From NCBI RefSeq assembly GCF_000420365.1, contig NZ_ATUU01000002.1, forward strand, positions 62,001-126,000: a stretch of DNA of 64,000 nt. Direction: 5' to 3'. The notes under the pieces are model-generated. The model was not told the DNA's origin. It saw nothing but the letters and a program-made list of their open reading frames with translations, and made no database searches. This document shows positions 53,786 through 64,000 of the stretch, piece after piece (position 1 is the first letter of the stretch; each line of letters begins with the position of its first letter). The DNA is from Weissella halotolerans DSM 20190 (GTDB taxonomy: Bacteria; Bacillota; Bacilli; Lactobacillales; Lactobacillaceae). The translations under genes and the position numbers were made by a program.

Positions 53786-54505
53786 TTAAGCAGGCGTTGA
53801 ACCCAAAGTCCAAGTCAACGTTGTGTTATAAACACCGGCCAAAGCTGAACCACCAGGGACAACCAATTGGGCTCCATTGGCAGTACCGTCAGCAACAGTT
53901 CCAAAAATTCCGTAAGTCACACCACGACCATTACCACTGGTTGCATTCATAATAGTTTGGGCAGCCCCACCAGCCACTAAGGTAACCGCATTACCGGTCA
54001 CACCAGTTGGGGCAACACTATTCAAGTCCTGTAGGGTTGGTGCAGCAAACTTGACATAAGCCCCCTTCAATACATCTGATGTATCGTTAGTAAATTCCTT
54101 GTCTTGTTTAACCGCTAGATTCCAACCTGAACCCGTACCACGGGCATCAGATACCTGAACATAAGGCGCTACTTGACTACCCTGGGCACTGGTAATTGTT
54201 TTTGCATCGTAAGTTTGGTTAGCTGATGAAATATCATGCGTATTAAAGTCCAAATCTGAAGCATAAACCAACTTCAACAGGGCATCACTGCTTGTACCTG
54301 GGTTATCAGTTGGGGTATCAGGATTTTCATCGTTTCCAGTTCCAGGAATTGAAGGCTTATCATTGTTGGTTGTAGGTGCGGTAAAGGCAACCTTACCGTC
54401 CGTTGTTCCCCCCAACCCATCAGTTGTATAAGTAGCTGCACTTGCTGAAGTGATCAAAAAACCACTACTGATTAAAGCAGCCGCTACGACTTTACTTAAC
54501 TTCAT
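53786..54505 (-). CDS. small WxL-domain cell-surface protein
   Basis: A 239-residue secreted protein: signal peptide (LSKVVAAALISSGFLITSASA), a Pro/Asn/Asp-rich linker, then a WxL domain with the first WxL in GSGWNLAVKQD and the second in TLTWTLGSTPA at the extreme C-terminus. WxL domains bind peptidoglycan without a covalent anchor. It is the last gene of the three-gene WxL operon, 50 bases after the large WxL gene. Confidence 0.93.
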   Translation of the reverse strand: MKLSKVVAAALISSGFLITSASAATYTTDGLGGTTDGKVAFTAPTTNNDKPSIPGTGNDENPDTPTDNPGTSSDALLKLVYASDLDFNTHDISSANQTYDAKTITSAQGSQVAPYVQVSDARGTGSGWNLAVKQDKEFTNDTSDVLKGAYVKFAAPTLQDLNSVAPTGVTGNAVTLVAGGAAQTIMNATSGNGRGVTYGIFGTVADGTANGAQLVVPGGSALAGVYNTTLTWTLGSTPA

Positions 54506-54555
54506 TTTGTCATCCTCCTAAATATTTAATACATATAAACTATTAACGTCTTTAA

Positions 54556-56619
54556 TTATACAGGAACATTGGCTAATGTCCACTTAATCTGTGAATTGTA
54601 TGGCGAATCAATATGATAGTTCTGGAAATTTAAATCCTTAGGAAAGCGTAATTGCAAAAAGTTAGGATTGCTAGAACTAAATAATTCGTGTTCCGTCCCC
54701 GTCATCTGACTACCATTAAAGATGGTAGTTGGGGTCGTGGCCGACACTTGCTGATCATTAATGAGGTAAGATACATTCGTCAACGTTGAAGACGTCAAGT
54801 GATCAGTTGGTGCTTGCGTAACCTGCGCTTCTAAATGCCAAGTCCTATCACTCACTGACTTAGTATCAATTACCGCTAACTGACCATTAACGACCTGTGC
54901 TGGCTGGGTTGCTTGTCCACGAAAGACCCCTGATTCCACTGGGACGTTTCCAAAGTCCACACTGGTTGGCACAGAAAGTCCAACAGTTCCTGAATATGTC
55001 ACCGTCACTGTATAGTTTTCCTGGGCATTATCAATTGCCTTCTCAGGGACTGTATACACATCTGGTACATAACCTGTTAGGTTTGGTGTCTCCACTGCTG
55101 GAAAGCTAAGGCCCTTATCCAAAATCGTCTCAGCCTTTGTTACCATATCTACTTCGCGCCGCTGTTCAAGAGTCTGTACCACTGGATCTGGTGCCGTAAT
55201 GGTATCTGGTGTCACATAGTTAATGGTTCGTGTATAGGTATGGGTCTGGACTTCTGTTTTATGTTTCACGTAGACGATTACTGGATCATTTGTTACCTTT
55301 CCACTAGCATCAACGGTTAGCGTTCCAGTTAAATGTTCCGCGGACGCATAAACATAGTTTTCCGGTACTAATGACGAAAGGTCTTGCTCAGTCAAATTAT
55401 AGGTTGCATCGGTCTTCACGGGCGTGCTTTTGGTCGTCACTAGCTGGTCGCCATTGTCGCGATCGCGAATTTCAACTGGTAATTGCTGGGTCGCACCCTC
55501 GTAAAGGACTTGCAGGGGTTGACTAATCTCCCCAGCTGTTCCCGTTCGTGGTGCCGCATCAGCCGTCACTGCATAACCTGGCATCGCAGGCTCAGTCAAA
55601 TTATAGGGGGCTGCTCCAGCAATTGAAAATTTTAGTCCAATTGGTGAATGGACCGTACTTTGGGCACCCATGGTTTCACCAGTTACCTTTTTAAAATCAA
55701 CAGGTGAATCGGTCATCTGGTAATAACCATTCATTTGCTTCAATCCTACGGTTGATGAATTTTTTTGCTTATTACCATTTATGGCTCCTGCAATCGCTAA
55801 ATATAACTTTGATACATCAGCAGGCACGGTCGTTTTTTCAGTACGGGTACCTCTATTGTTCAAAAGACCCTGATGGGCATCTTCAGCTTTTAACGTTATT
55901 TCCCGCGTAGCTGCCGAATAGGATAATTCTAAAGTAGTGTCAAAAAAATTCTTCCCGGCGTTATTATACGCTTGCCAATTATTTCCATCTAGAGCTTTAG
56001 CTGAACCTTTTTGCGTCAACCGAATCACGTTGTAGGGTGTCCGGGTAGAACTAAGAAACTGATCGGCTATTCCATAGACATTGGTTCCAAAGGCCAATTG
56101 CCAGTCCACTGTTGGATCCGCATAACCCGCTGGACCTGAGGTGTCTGTATAAGGAACATCAACCTCTTTGCTTCCTTCATACCGTTTTGCAGGACTAGTA
56201 TAAGTATGGGCAGCTAGTTCCTCTGGACCTGAGGTAGACAATATCATTCCGATAAAATCAGTACTCCATTTATCATTTTCAGTTCCACCCGTACTATTAC
56301 CAACTTCCATCGAGAAGTCTTTTGATAAATCCAATGGATACCGAATAGTGGCCGTTCCAACACCTATATCGGTAGAAGAATCAATAAAGCGCCACCATGA
56401 TCCTAATGTTCCAGGATTTGTTTGTTCGGCCACGGCTGTACCAGTCTTCGTTGGCTTAACATTATTGTTTGCAAAGTCGATATAGGTTGCCTTTTGTGGC
56501 CCTAGATAGGACGTGTCCCCGGGCTGCAGGGTAGCTGCCTCAACCCCAACTGAACTTCCGGCAAAGGCCATTAGCGTGGTGAGGGCAACTCCGACTAGGG
56601 TTTTTATGTTTTTATTCAT
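54556..56619 (-). CDS. large WxL-domain protein with lectin-like N-terminus
   Basis: A 687-residue secreted protein with a signal peptide, an N-terminal beta-rich domain (about 40-300, WWRFIDSSTDIGVG, a legume-lectin-like or adhesive fold is inference), repeated Mub/MucBP-like segments (about 350-540) and a C-terminal WxL domain with WHL in RTWHLEAQVTQ and WTL in IKWTLANVPV. I chose the ATG at 56619, after GGGGGAG; the longer start at 56640 overlaps the neighbour. It follows the DUF916 gene. Confidence 0.9.
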   Translation of the reverse strand: MNKNIKTLVGVALTTLMAFAGSSVGVEAATLQPGDTSYLGPQKATYIDFANNNVKPTKTGTAVAEQTNPGTLGSWWRFIDSSTDIGVGTATIRYPLDLSKDFSMEVGNSTGGTENDKWSTDFIGMILSTSGPEELAAHTYTSPAKRYEGSKEVDVPYTDTSGPAGYADPTVDWQLAFGTNVYGIADQFLSSTRTPYNVIRLTQKGSAKALDGNNWQAYNNAGKNFFDTTLELSYSAATREITLKAEDAHQGLLNNRGTRTEKTTVPADVSKLYLAIAGAINGNKQKNSSTVGLKQMNGYYQMTDSPVDFKKVTGETMGAQSTVHSPIGLKFSIAGAAPYNLTEPAMPGYAVTADAAPRTGTAGEISQPLQVLYEGATQQLPVEIRDRDNGDQLVTTKSTPVKTDATYNLTEQDLSSLVPENYVYASAEHLTGTLTVDASGKVTNDPVIVYVKHKTEVQTHTYTRTINYVTPDTITAPDPVVQTLEQRREVDMVTKAETILDKGLSFPAVETPNLTGYVPDVYTVPEKAIDNAQENYTVTVTYSGTVGLSVPTSVDFGNVPVESGVFRGQATQPAQVVNGQLAVIDTKSVSDRTWHLEAQVTQAPTDHLTSSTLTNVSYLINDQQVSATTPTTIFNGSQMTGTEHELFSSSNPNFLQLRFPKDLNFQNYHIDSPYNSQIKWTLANVPV

Positions 56620-56640
56620 TACTACTCCCCCTAATAACAC

Positions 56641-57696
56641 TTATTTATTCCGCAATGTTTCAATATCTCGTTTTTGTTCCCTATTTTTCTTAATCAAATA
56701 GATAAGTAAGGCCAGTAGACCACCCAAAACGAGTAGGACTAAGATAATCATTAAGTAATTTGGCCGTTCAATAGAGACATCGTGCTTGTTAAGCTGTTTA
56801 GCCTGAGCATCTGTAATCGTAAAATCACGTTTCAAATGCCAGGTATAATCCTGGTTCTTAACTGTTAATTGCAAACGATACTTACCTGGGTCGAGCTTTT
56901 TATTATCGCCTAGCCCAAGTGCATAGGTAAAACGACTATTAGGAGCGATATTTTGCCCTTTTTGCTTTGTGTCGATGATTTTCTTATCACTATCACGCTT
57001 GGTTACGACCGCCCTAGTTGATAACTGCTTAATAAAGGTTGGCTGATCATTCACTAGGGTGGCTAAAATAGCATTACGCGCATTGTAGCTACCAGCCTTC
57101 ACCTTTGGCATTGTTAACTTAGGTTTAACTTTAGTGTGGGTATCTTCCCTTAATACCACTCCGACCACATAGGAATAGCGATTAAGCACCCCCGTCTTTT
57201 TCTGTTGATCAGCCCCATCAGTTTGGTGATCTACTGTGAAGGTTATCCCACCGGCTAAACTGCCCCGAAAAGCCGTTTTAGGAACCGTTAATTCATAACG
57301 CACCTCTTTGGTGGTCCGGGCTGGGATAGTAACCTTCTTAGGACCCTTTAGTAAGCTAGGTAAGTCATATTGCAAAGAATGATCACTTTTAAGCTTATTT
57401 GGTCCATATTCAATCTGCATGGCTTGATTCGTCTTAGCAGTATTAACAGATGTTGAAACATCAATTGGGGCCTTCGTTCCATTTGAGAGCGCAACGACCA
57501 AGGTTTGTTTAGCATCTGGCTTTACCTGTAAATCAAAATAGCCGTGCTTAGGGTCGACTTGATTAGCAGGGAGTTGTGGATTTACTCCCAAAGCTAAACC
57601 ATTATCGGCACTGGCTTGAGTGGGTGTACCTACTAGGCTGAGAAGTAACGTAAGGACTGCCATTACTCCACCTAGCGTTATATCTTTTCTAATCAT
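56641..57696 (-). CDS. WxL-interacting protein (DUF916/DUF3324)
   Basis: A 351-residue membrane protein: signal peptide ending about residue 30, an N-terminal DUF916 immunoglobulin-like domain (about 35-180, LGVNPQLPANQVDP), a DUF3324 domain (about 185-305), and a C-terminal transmembrane helix with basic tail (LMIILVLLVLGGLLALLIYLIKKN). It tethers WxL proteins at the surface in related species. It is the first gene of the operon, 21 bases ahead of the large WxL gene. Confidence 0.93.
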   Translation of the reverse strand: MIRKDITLGGVMAVLTLLLSLVGTPTQASADNGLALGVNPQLPANQVDPKHGYFDLQVKPDAKQTLVVALSNGTKAPIDVSTSVNTAKTNQAMQIEYGPNKLKSDHSLQYDLPSLLKGPKKVTIPARTTKEVRYELTVPKTAFRGSLAGGITFTVDHQTDGADQQKKTGVLNRYSYVVGVVLREDTHTKVKPKLTMPKVKAGSYNARNAILATLVNDQPTFIKQLSTRAVVTKRDSDKKIIDTKQKGQNIAPNSRFTYALGLGDNKKLDPGKYRLQLTVKNQDYTWHLKRDFTITDAQAKQLNKHDVSIERPNYLMIILVLLVLGGLLALLIYLIKKNREQKRDIETLRNK

Positions 57697-57802
57697 TTTA
57701 TTTCTCCTAGTTAAAATATCTAATTAAAGTATACCACATTACCTATTTTTTGTATGTTTTTAGACAGGATATGCCAAGGTGTATTTATAATTTTTTGCAT
57801 AA

Positions 57803-57836
57803 AAAAAGAGCGACCACCAAACTGGTAACGCTCTTA
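57803..57836 (-). terminator. terminator of the second tRNA-Lys
   Basis: AGAGCG and CGCTCT with an inner ACCA/TGGT stem, T-run on the minus strand. Confidence 0.82.
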
Positions 57837-57841
57837 TATCA

Positions 57842-57914
57842 TGTCCCCTCAGGGGCTCGAACCCTGGACCCAAGGATTAAAAGTCCTCTGCTCTACCAAC
57901 TGAGCTAAGGAGAC
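57842..57914 (-). tRNA. tRNA-Lys (TTT), second copy
   Basis: 73 bases, identical to 1141-1213. It has its own promoter and terminator between prfB and the WxL operon. Confidence 0.95.
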
Positions 57915-57951
57915 ATATGAGTAAATCATCTTGCAACAACTTACTCAATAT

Positions 57952-57957
57952 ATTATA
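57952..57957 (-). promoter_or_regulatory. -10 box of the second tRNA-Lys
   Basis: TATAAT preceded by TG on the minus strand, 38 bases before the tRNA; the -35 is poor (TTTATT). Confidence 0.5.
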
Positions 57958-57965
57958 CAGGTTTC

Positions 57966-57998
57966 AGAAAAAAAATAAAGGGTCAATTTAACTTTATT
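57966..57998 (-). terminator. weak terminator of prfB
   Basis: AATAAAG and CTTTATT arms overlap the prfB stop region, followed by TTTTTT. The AU-rich stem makes it weak. Confidence 0.5.
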
Positions 57999-59109
57999 CT
58001 GGATTTTCTTGTGCTAATTTCCACCGTAAATACGCATCGATAAAAGGATCTAAGTCGCCATCCATCACGGCTTGGGGATTTCCAGACTCGTAGTTATCCC
58101 GATGGTCTTTAACCATGCGATAGGGTTGAAAAACATAGGAACGAATTTGTGAACCCCAACCATTTTCCAATTGTTCCCCCGCAATTTTAGCCCGTTCAGC
58201 CTCTTTTTGATCGAGTTCCCGCTGGTATAACTTAGCTCGCAGCATATTATAAGCTACATCCCGGTTTTGAAACTGGGACCGTTCTTGCTGAGAAGCGACC
58301 ACGATACCAGTTGGCAAGTGGGTTAAACGCACCGCCGATGAGGTCTTATTGATGTGTTGTCCCCCTGCCCCAGAGGCCCGGTAAACATCCATTTTAACAT
58401 CAGCAGGGTTAATCGTTACCTCCACTGAATCATCAAGCTCTGGCATCACATCAATAGAAACAAAGGATGTATGGCGCCGACCTGCTGAATCGAAGGGTGA
58501 TATCCGTACAAAGCGGTGCACTCCACGCTCAGACCGTAAGTAACCGTAGGCGTTATGGCCACTAATTTTCAAGGTCGCTGAATCAATCCCAGCCACATCG
58601 CCGGGATGATAATCCATTAATTCTACTTTAAAGGCATGCTTTTCTGCCCAACGGGTATACATCCGTTGCATATTAGCCCCCCAGTCAGCGGATTCAGTTC
58701 CCCCAGAACCCGGGTGAATCTCGAGGATGGCATTATTTTGATCATAGGGACCATCTAATAATTGGCCTAACCGATAAGCCTCTAAATCAGTTAAAAGTGT
58801 TTGCAGGGTCGTTTCCATCTCGGCCTGCATATCAGGATCCGGTAACTCAGCTAAGAGATCTAAAGCCGTTGTTACCTCTTCTACCTCTTGGACCAGTTTC
58901 AGATAGTTATCCCGGCGTTCCTTAAGGGCATTATTAGCATCAATCACCTTTTGGGCGGCTTCATGGTCATTCCAAAAATCAGGGTGACTCATATCGTCTT
59001 CATTGGCCGCAATTTCATCATTTAATGCTGGCAGGTCAAGACTATCACCAAAGGCAGTCACTTCCTGGGCTGCCTCTTCAAATAAATGCCGTGCTTCAGC
59101 TAATTCCAT
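57994..59109 (-). CDS. prfB: peptide chain release factor 2, no programmed frameshift
   Basis: Class I release factor for UGA and UAA. The 371 residues carry the SPF anticodon-mimic (RISPFDSAGRR) and the catalytic GGQ (GAGGQHINKTSS). The ATG at 59109 has AGGAG 7 bases upstream. The gene is one uninterrupted frame: at codons 24-25, where most bacteria have CTT-TGA-C and require a +1 shift, it reads CTT-GAC. It follows secA by 74 bases, the usual secA-prfB order. Confidence 0.96.
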   Translation of the reverse strand: MELAEARHLFEEAAQEVTAFGDSLDLPALNDEIAANEDDMSHPDFWNDHEAAQKVIDANNALKERRDNYLKLVQEVEEVTTALDLLAELPDPDMQAEMETTLQTLLTDLEAYRLGQLLDGPYDQNNAILEIHPGSGGTESADWGANMQRMYTRWAEKHAFKVELMDYHPGDVAGIDSATLKISGHNAYGYLRSERGVHRFVRISPFDSAGRRHTSFVSIDVMPELDDSVEVTINPADVKMDVYRASGAGGQHINKTSSAVRLTHLPTGIVVASQQERSQFQNRDVAYNMLRAKLYQRELDQKEAERAKIAGEQLENGWGSQIRSYVFQPYRMVKDHRDNYESGNPQAVMDGDLDPFIDAYLRWKLAQENPE

Positions 59110-59183
59110 ATCATTGCTCCTTTCATCAACGTTAATGCTAAGAAAAAAGTTGGGTCGCAACCCAACTCATTATTCTCTGCAAC

Positions 59184-61547
59184 TTAACGTAAATTCTGTC
59201 GGATTTCAGACTTCATGAAGAGACGGGTAGCATCATACTCAATTTCAGAAATCATGTCATTAAAGAGCCGATAGCCCTCATTTTGATACTCAATCAACGG
59301 ATTCAATTGACCATACCCACGCAACTGAATTGAATCACGTAACTGGTTCATATTTTCCATGTGATCGGTCCAATGACTATCAACAACCCGCAATATAACA
59401 ACCCGCGTAAATTGTAGGAGCTGCTGATCATTTTCAAGCAGGCTCCGCTTTTCTTGATACATCTCCCGCGCACGGGCCTTCAAATAGTCTTTCAGGGCAT
59501 CACGATCCTTGTGACGCAAATCAGGTACCGCAATACTATCTTCTGGTACTAAGGCCGACCGTGCAAAATCAACTAAGCCATTCAAATCCCATTCATCTTC
59601 CCGGCCGACTGTGTGAAAATCGACGACCCGGTCAATGGTGCGATTAACCATTGGCATTATCACATTTTCCAGGCTTTCTTCTTCATCAATTACCTGGTTT
59701 CGATTACCATAAAAGGCAGCTCGTTGCTGGGACATCACATCATCATACTGCAAAACATTCTTACGAGAGTCATAGTTATTACCTTCAACCCGCTTCTGGG
59801 CTGACTCTACTGAATGCGTAATCCAACGGTTGCGAATAACGGCATCTTCATCTTGAAGATTCATTGAGTCCATCAAGGCCTTAATACGTTCACCACCAAA
59901 GCGGATCATCAAGTCATCTTGTAAGGAGAGGAAGAACTGTGAATAACCAGCATCCCCTTGACGACCAGCACGTCCACGTAATTGATTATCAATCCGTCGT
60001 GACTCATGCCGTTCAGTTCCAATTACCGCCAAACCACCTAGGTCAGCCACACCCGGTCCCAGTTTAATATCTGTTCCACGACCGGCCATATTAGTGGCAA
60101 TCGTGACTGCCCCTTTTTGACCAGCGTTGGCAATGATTTCTGCTTCACGGGCATGGTTCTTCGCATTCAAAACATTATGCGGAATCCCAGCTTCATCCAA
60201 TTTCCTTGAAATTAATTCGGACGTCTCAACCGCCACCGTTCCAATTAAAATTGGCTGTTGTTTTGCGTGTAGTTTTTTAACCAAGGCAATCACCGCATCA
60301 AACTTAGCTTCCAATGATGGGTAGAGCAAATCAGGTTCATCCACCCGCTTGATTGGCTTGTTAGTTGGAATTGTTACCACTTCCATATTGTAAATCTCAC
60401 GGAATTCCTCGGCTTCTGTCTTAGCAGTTCCGGTCATTCCAGCTAACTTACTATACTGACGGAAGAGGTTTTGATAGGTGATTGAGGCCATCGCCCGATT
60501 ATCTTCTTGGATTTCGACCTTTTCCTTAGCCTCTAAGGCCTGGTGGAGACCATCAGAGAAACGACGTCCCTCCTGAATACGACCAGAAAAGGCATCGACT
60601 AAGACGACTTCACCATCACGTACCACATAGTCCTTATTATTAAACATCGTGTAATTAGCACGTAGCGACTGGTCAATGTGATGGGTCAAGGCTGAATTTC
60701 CCTCAGCATATAGGTTTGGCAAGTTAAAGTACTTTTCGGCCTTGCGAATTCCCTCAGCTGATAGCAGCACAGACTTGGTTTCATGGTCAACCTTATAGTC
60801 TTCGCCTTCAGTCAATGTCTTTACAAAACGGTCGGCCCGCATATAAAGTTGCGTGCTTTCTTGAGCAGGGGCGCCCGAAATAATTAATGGTGTCCGGGCT
60901 TCATCAATCAAAATTGAATCAGTTTCATCGACCAAGGCGAAATTAAGTGGTCGCTGCACCCGATCTTCCTTACGGGTGACCATGTTATCACGTAAATAGT
61001 CAAAGCCAATTTCCGAATTAGTTGAATAGGTGATATCCGCGTTATAAGCAGCCCGCTTTTCTTCTGGTGTCATATCAGCCGTATTAATGCCGACTGTTAA
61101 GCCAAGCCACTTATAAAGCTCACCCATTTCTTCACCATCACGCCGTGACAAATACTCATTAACCGTCACCACGTGTACCCCTTTGGCAGGTAAGGCATTA
61201 AGATAAACAACCATGGTGGCGGTTAACGTTTTACCCTCACCAGTGCGCATCTCTGCGATATTACCACCATGTAAAACCTCTGACCCCATAATTTGCACTG
61301 GGAAAGGATAGAGTCCCAATACACGCCGAGCAGCTTCACGAACAACCGCAAAGGCCTCAGGCAAAATATCATCGAGGGTCTTCCCAGCTGCTAACTGTTC
61401 ACGAAAATAGGGTGTTTTTGCTTTTAATTCATCATCAGAGAGGGCTGCCATCTCGTCGGCATAGCTTTCAACCTGCTTAGCTGTCTTTTCTAGCCGGCGT
61501 AGCGTCCCCCGATCACTTTCAATTACTTTTTTTAAGGGATTTGCCAT
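59184..61547 (-). CDS. secA: preprotein translocase ATPase SecA
   Basis: ATPase motor of the Sec pathway. The 787 residues show [11 protein letters not shown] (Walker A), [20 protein letters not shown] (Walker B), [10 protein letters not shown] and [14 protein letters not shown]. The protein ends at [10 protein letters not shown] and lacks the C-terminal CxC...CH zinc-binding tail that binds SecB; this is common in lactobacilli. AAGGAAG lies 6 bases before the ATG and an extended -10 (TGTTAGAAT) near 61621-61627. Confidence 0.97.
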   Translation of the reverse strand: MANPLKKVIESDRGTLRRLEKTAKQVESYADEMAALSDDELKAKTPYFREQLAAGKTLDDILPEAFAVVREAARRVLGLYPFPVQIMGSEVLHGGNIAEMRTGEGKTLTATMVVYLNALPAKGVHVVTVNEYLSRRDGEEMGELYKWLGLTVGINTADMTPEEKRAAYNADITYSTNSEIGFDYLRDNMVTRKEDRVQRPLNFALVDETDSILIDEARTPLIISGAPAQESTQLYMRADRFVKTLTEGEDYKVDHETKSVLLSAEGIRKAEKYFNLPNLYAEGNSALTHHIDQSLRANYTMFNNKDYVVRDGEVVLVDAFSGRIQEGRRFSDGLHQALEAKEKVEIQEDNRAMASITYQNLFRQYSKLAGMTGTAKTEAEEFREIYNMEVVTIPTNKPIKRVDEPDLLYPSLEAKFDAVIALVKKLHAKQQPILIGTVAVETSELISRKLDEAGIPHNVLNAKNHAREAEIIANAGQKGAVTIATNMAGRGTDIKLGPGVADLGGLAVIGTERHESRRIDNQLRGRAGRQGDAGYSQFFLSLQDDLMIRFGGERIKALMDSMNLQDEDAVIRNRWITHSVESAQKRVEGNNYDSRKNVLQYDDVMSQQRAAFYGNRNQVIDEEESLENVIMPMVNRTIDRVVDFHTVGREDEWDLNGLVDFARSALVPEDSIAVPDLRHKDRDALKDYLKARAREMYQEKRSLLENDQQLLQFTRVVILRVVDSHWTDHMENMNQLRDSIQLRGYGQLNPLIEYQNEGYRLFNDMISEIEYDATRLFMKSEIRQNLR

Positions 61548-61693
61548 TTTTATCTTCCTTTACTCATCCTGATACTGTCCTTTTGCATGTTTTAATTAAA
61601 CTGCAGAAGTTTCTTATTAGCATTCTAACATTTTTTATAGGAGATACCTAGCCTTGCTTACCAGCTAAGCGCGTTTTTTGCTTAAATTAAAAA

Positions 61694-61728
61694 ACATCTG
61701 ACGAGTAATATAATGAGTCATCAGATGT
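61694..61728 (-). terminator. terminator of gltX
   Basis: ACATCTGA and TCAGATGT with an extended inner stem, six A on the plus strand (T-run on the minus). Confidence 0.85.
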
Positions 61729-61763
61729 CTGTTTAATTTTAATGTAGCAATCTAAGAGCACGC

Positions 61764-63257
61764 TTACATGAACTCTTTCACGTTAGCAATGGTCTCATCA
61801 CGGCCAAGTAACTCTAACAATTCACCCAGGTTGGGTCCCTGTTCTTGTCGAGTTGAAGCAATCCGTAATGGGTTCCACAAGGCCCGGGCACGAATGCCGG
61901 TTTCATGTTGGATCTCACGAATAGCACCCATAATCGCTTGGGCAGTAAAGAGTGGCAACGCTTCTAACTTCGTCACAAATTTCTCCAAGAGCATAGGGAC
62001 ATCTTCACCGGCCATCCATTCTTTTTCAGAGTCCGTTAATGTGTCCTTACCAGGCAAGTCAAAGAAGACTGGCTTTACTAAGGGGACAATCTGTGAGGTA
62101 TAGGAAACGCCATCCATGTAAACGTTGATAACTGTCCGCAACCACTGTACCTTCTCACGGGTCAACTCATCAGCAGTAACAAGGTCAGACTTTACTAACT
62201 GTTGGAGCATCTTGTCAAAGACCATATTTTGATCAGCATTCTTAATCCATTGGTTATTGACCCAGGCAAGTTTCTTATTATCAAACTTGGCTGGTGACTT
62301 TGACAGCCGCTTTTCATCAAAACGCTTGACCAATTGCTTCTTGTTAAAGATTTCATCCTCACCAACTGGTGACCAGCCGAGGAGGGCAATAAAGTTTAAC
62401 ATTGCTTCAGGTAAGTACCCCAGCTCACGGTATTGCTCAATAAATTGCAAAATGGTTTCATCACGTTTAGATAGCTTCTTACCTGTGTCAGCATTAATAA
62501 TTAATGACATATGGCCGAACTCAGGTGCTTCCCAACCAAAGGCTTCATAAATCATCAATTGCTTAGGTGTATTCGATACATGGTCATCCCCACGTAGCAC
62601 CTGGGTAATTTCCATCATGTGGTCATCTACCACCACCGCAAAGTTATAGGTTGGCATGCCGTCAGCCTTTTGAATGACCCAATCACCACCTAGGGTATTA
62701 GCGTTAATTGAGATGTGGCCCTTGACGATATCATCCCAAGCATAGGTCTTATCAGGAACCCGAAAACGCACCACATAAGGTAATTCTTTGGCTTCAGCAT
62801 CAGCTTGGAAAGCAGCAATTTCTTCGTCTGACATGCCTTCATATTCGTAGACATAGTGTGGGGCCTCATCGGCAGCGATTTGCGCCTCACGTTCAGCCTG
62901 CAATTGTTCTGAAGTCTTATAAGATTTGTAGGCTAAGCCCTTAGCCAACAATTCCTGTACAAGTGGTTGGTAAATAGACAAACGCTCTGATTGACGGTAA
63001 GGTCCGTACTTACCTGGATTAGCAGGTGACTCATCCCAGTCTAAACCTAACCAAGCCAAGTTATCCAATTGGGAACGTTCACCATCAGCAACGTTACGCG
63101 CCTGGTCCGTATCTTCAATCCGGATAATAAACTCACCATTATAATGGCGGGCATATAACCAATTAAAGAGTGCCGTCCGGGCATTCCCAATATGCAAGTG
63201 TCCGGTTGGTGATGGTGCATACCGGACACGAATCTTCTTTTCAGCTTGCTCAGTCAT
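61764..63257 (-). CDS. gltX: glutamyl-tRNA synthetase
   Basis: Class I synthetase, probably non-discriminating, charging tRNA-Glu and tRNA-Gln where GatCAB is used. The 497 residues show HIGH-type [14 protein letters not shown] at the start and the KMSKS-type KLSKRD near residue 260. I chose the ATG at 63257 with GGGAG 6 bases upstream; the longer reading to 63326 lacks a start signal. It is 68 bases after the PIN/TRAM gene. Confidence 0.96.
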   Translation of the reverse strand: MTEQAEKKIRVRYAPSPTGHLHIGNARTALFNWLYARHYNGEFIIRIEDTDQARNVADGERSQLDNLAWLGLDWDESPANPGKYGPYRQSERLSIYQPLVQELLAKGLAYKSYKTSEQLQAEREAQIAADEAPHYVYEYEGMSDEEIAAFQADAEAKELPYVVRFRVPDKTYAWDDIVKGHISINANTLGGDWVIQKADGMPTYNFAVVVDDHMMEITQVLRGDDHVSNTPKQLMIYEAFGWEAPEFGHMSLIINADTGKKLSKRDETILQFIEQYRELGYLPEAMLNFIALLGWSPVGEDEIFNKKQLVKRFDEKRLSKSPAKFDNKKLAWVNNQWIKNADQNMVFDKMLQQLVKSDLVTADELTREKVQWLRTVINVYMDGVSYTSQIVPLVKPVFFDLPGKDTLTDSEKEWMAGEDVPMLLEKFVTKLEALPLFTAQAIMGAIREIQHETGIRARALWNPLRIASTRQEQGPNLGELLELLGRDETIANVKEFM

Positions 63258-63325
63258 TTGATACTCCCTCTTTTTTCTAAATCTGTCTCTTCTAATATAC
63301 CGCGCCCATGGTTGGGTTTCAATCA

Positions 63326-64000
63326 CTAATCAGCAATCACCCTGGCAAAAATCATACGCCCTGCATCTGTTTGAATTGTAGATGTCACTTCTACCTTTAC
63401 TTTCTCCTGCAAATGGTTACGGCCCTCTTCGGCCACCACCATGGTTCCATCATCCAAATACCCGACCGCCTGTTGCCGTTCAGTTCCCTTCTTAACTAAC
63501 TTCACTTCGAACTGTTGACCAACCATTACCCGCGGACGAAGCGCCCCGGCCAGTGCATTGATGTTTAATACCTCAATATTTTGAAACTGGGTCACCTTAT
63601 TCAAGTTATAGTCATTTGTAATAAGAATTCCATTTACATCCCGGGCTAGTTGAATTAATTTTTCATCAACCTCCTTGATGCCATCGTAGTCACCCTCCCA
63701 CATTTCTAGGGGGACTGAATCCGTTTCACGAAGTTCATTTAGCATATCTAGACCGCGACGACCCCGGACACGTTTTAAATCATCCCCTTGATCCGCAATG
63801 TATTGCAATTCATAGAGGACAAAATTAGGGACTAAGAGCGTTCCTTCTATAAAACCAGTCTTAACAATATCGACAATCCGACCGTCAATCAAAATATTCG
63901 TATCCAGAATCTTATAATGATGATAATTCGTTTCTTCATCCGTCAGTACATCACTTTGATTATCGGCACTTTTTTTCCTAATCCGTGTCCGACGCCCCCT
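63326..64000 (-). CDS. PIN/TRAM-domain membrane protein YacL-like (5' end outside window)
   Basis: The visible 224 residues begin inside the gene, which enters from base 64000. [16 protein letters not shown] carries the first acidic residues of a PIN nuclease fold, [14 protein letters not shown] the last, and the C-terminal 70 residues form a TRAM domain. The upstream membrane part of YacL is outside the window. The reading frame continues to the window edge, so the TTG at 63892 is internal, not the start. Confidence 0.88.
   Translation of the reverse strand, partial: RGRRTRIRKKSADNQSDVLTDEETNYHHYKILDTNILIDGRIVDIVKTGFIEGTLLVPNFVLYELQYIADQGDDLKRVRGRRGLDMLNELRETDSVPLEMWEGDYDGIKEVDEKLIQLARDVNGILITNDYNLNKVTQFQNIEVLNINALAGALRPRVMVGQQFEVKLVKKGTERQQAVGYLDDGTMVVAEEGRNHLQEKVKVEVTSTIQTDAGRMIFARVIAD

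Noticed and set aside
61548-61763. Gene or RNA between secA and gltX
   Set aside because: The 216 bases hold the gltX terminator and secA promoter; nothing else with support.

Overview
The window looks like a chromosomal segment of a low-to-moderate-GC lactic acid bacterium of the family Lactobacillaceae. Supporting signs are glnRA next to miaA, PepC and PepX peptidases, DUF3042 and DUF4767 proteins, WxL and KxYKxGKxW cell-surface proteins, an N-terminally extended L27 and a T-box before pheS. The FemX protein closely resembles, as I remember it, the Weissella viridescens enzyme, so Weissella or a near relative is my best guess (inference, not proven). I see no transposase, integrase, prophage or CRISPR array. 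Most genes lie on the minus strand.

Layout, left to right. 1-6110: a menaquinone locus on the minus strand (DUF2075 ATPase, menF, menD, menH, two tRNAs, menC running off the edge). 6265-9546: ydcF-like gene, ogt and an amino-acid permease. 9756-13342: a metal-homeostasis block (UspA, MntH and two tandem VIT-family transporters) with a long untranslated leader before mntH. 13529-17555: pepX, a DUF4767 surface protein and cutC. 17857-22447: two related large membrane proteins flanking rplU-rpmA. 22468-24436: an ABC exporter and tRNA-Arg. 24534-27044: a tight operon of three proteins I cannot identify. 27172-33340: glnRA-miaA, a DUF3042 protein, and the yqgN-rhomboid-yqgQ-glcK-rhodanese group. 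33455-41630: pepC, a class B PBP, YfhO, greA and mltG. 41734-49127: pheST with a Phe T-box, HxlR, femX, an rRNA/tRNA methyltransferase, an HD protein and a TetR regulator. 49490-57696: a surface locus with a giant LPXTG adhesin broken by one in-frame TGA, two WxL proteins and their DUF916/DUF3324 partner. 57842-64000: tRNA-Lys, prfB (without the usual programmed frameshift), secA, gltX and a PIN/TRAM protein cut by the window edge.

How it fits together: menF, menD, menH and menC supply consecutive steps from chorismate to o-succinylbenzoate. MntH imports Mn2+/Fe2+ while the VIT proteins probably export or sequester these metals. GlnR controls glnRA through a visible operator. PBP2B, MltG and FemX all act on peptidoglycan. 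The WxL proteins and the adhesin decorate the wall. The most useful leads are the interrupted adhesin, the lost prfB frameshift, the unidentified three-gene operon, the rplU-rpmA pair without prp, and several unassigned operator-like repeats (before the amino-acid permease, glcK, tRNA-Arg and tetR).
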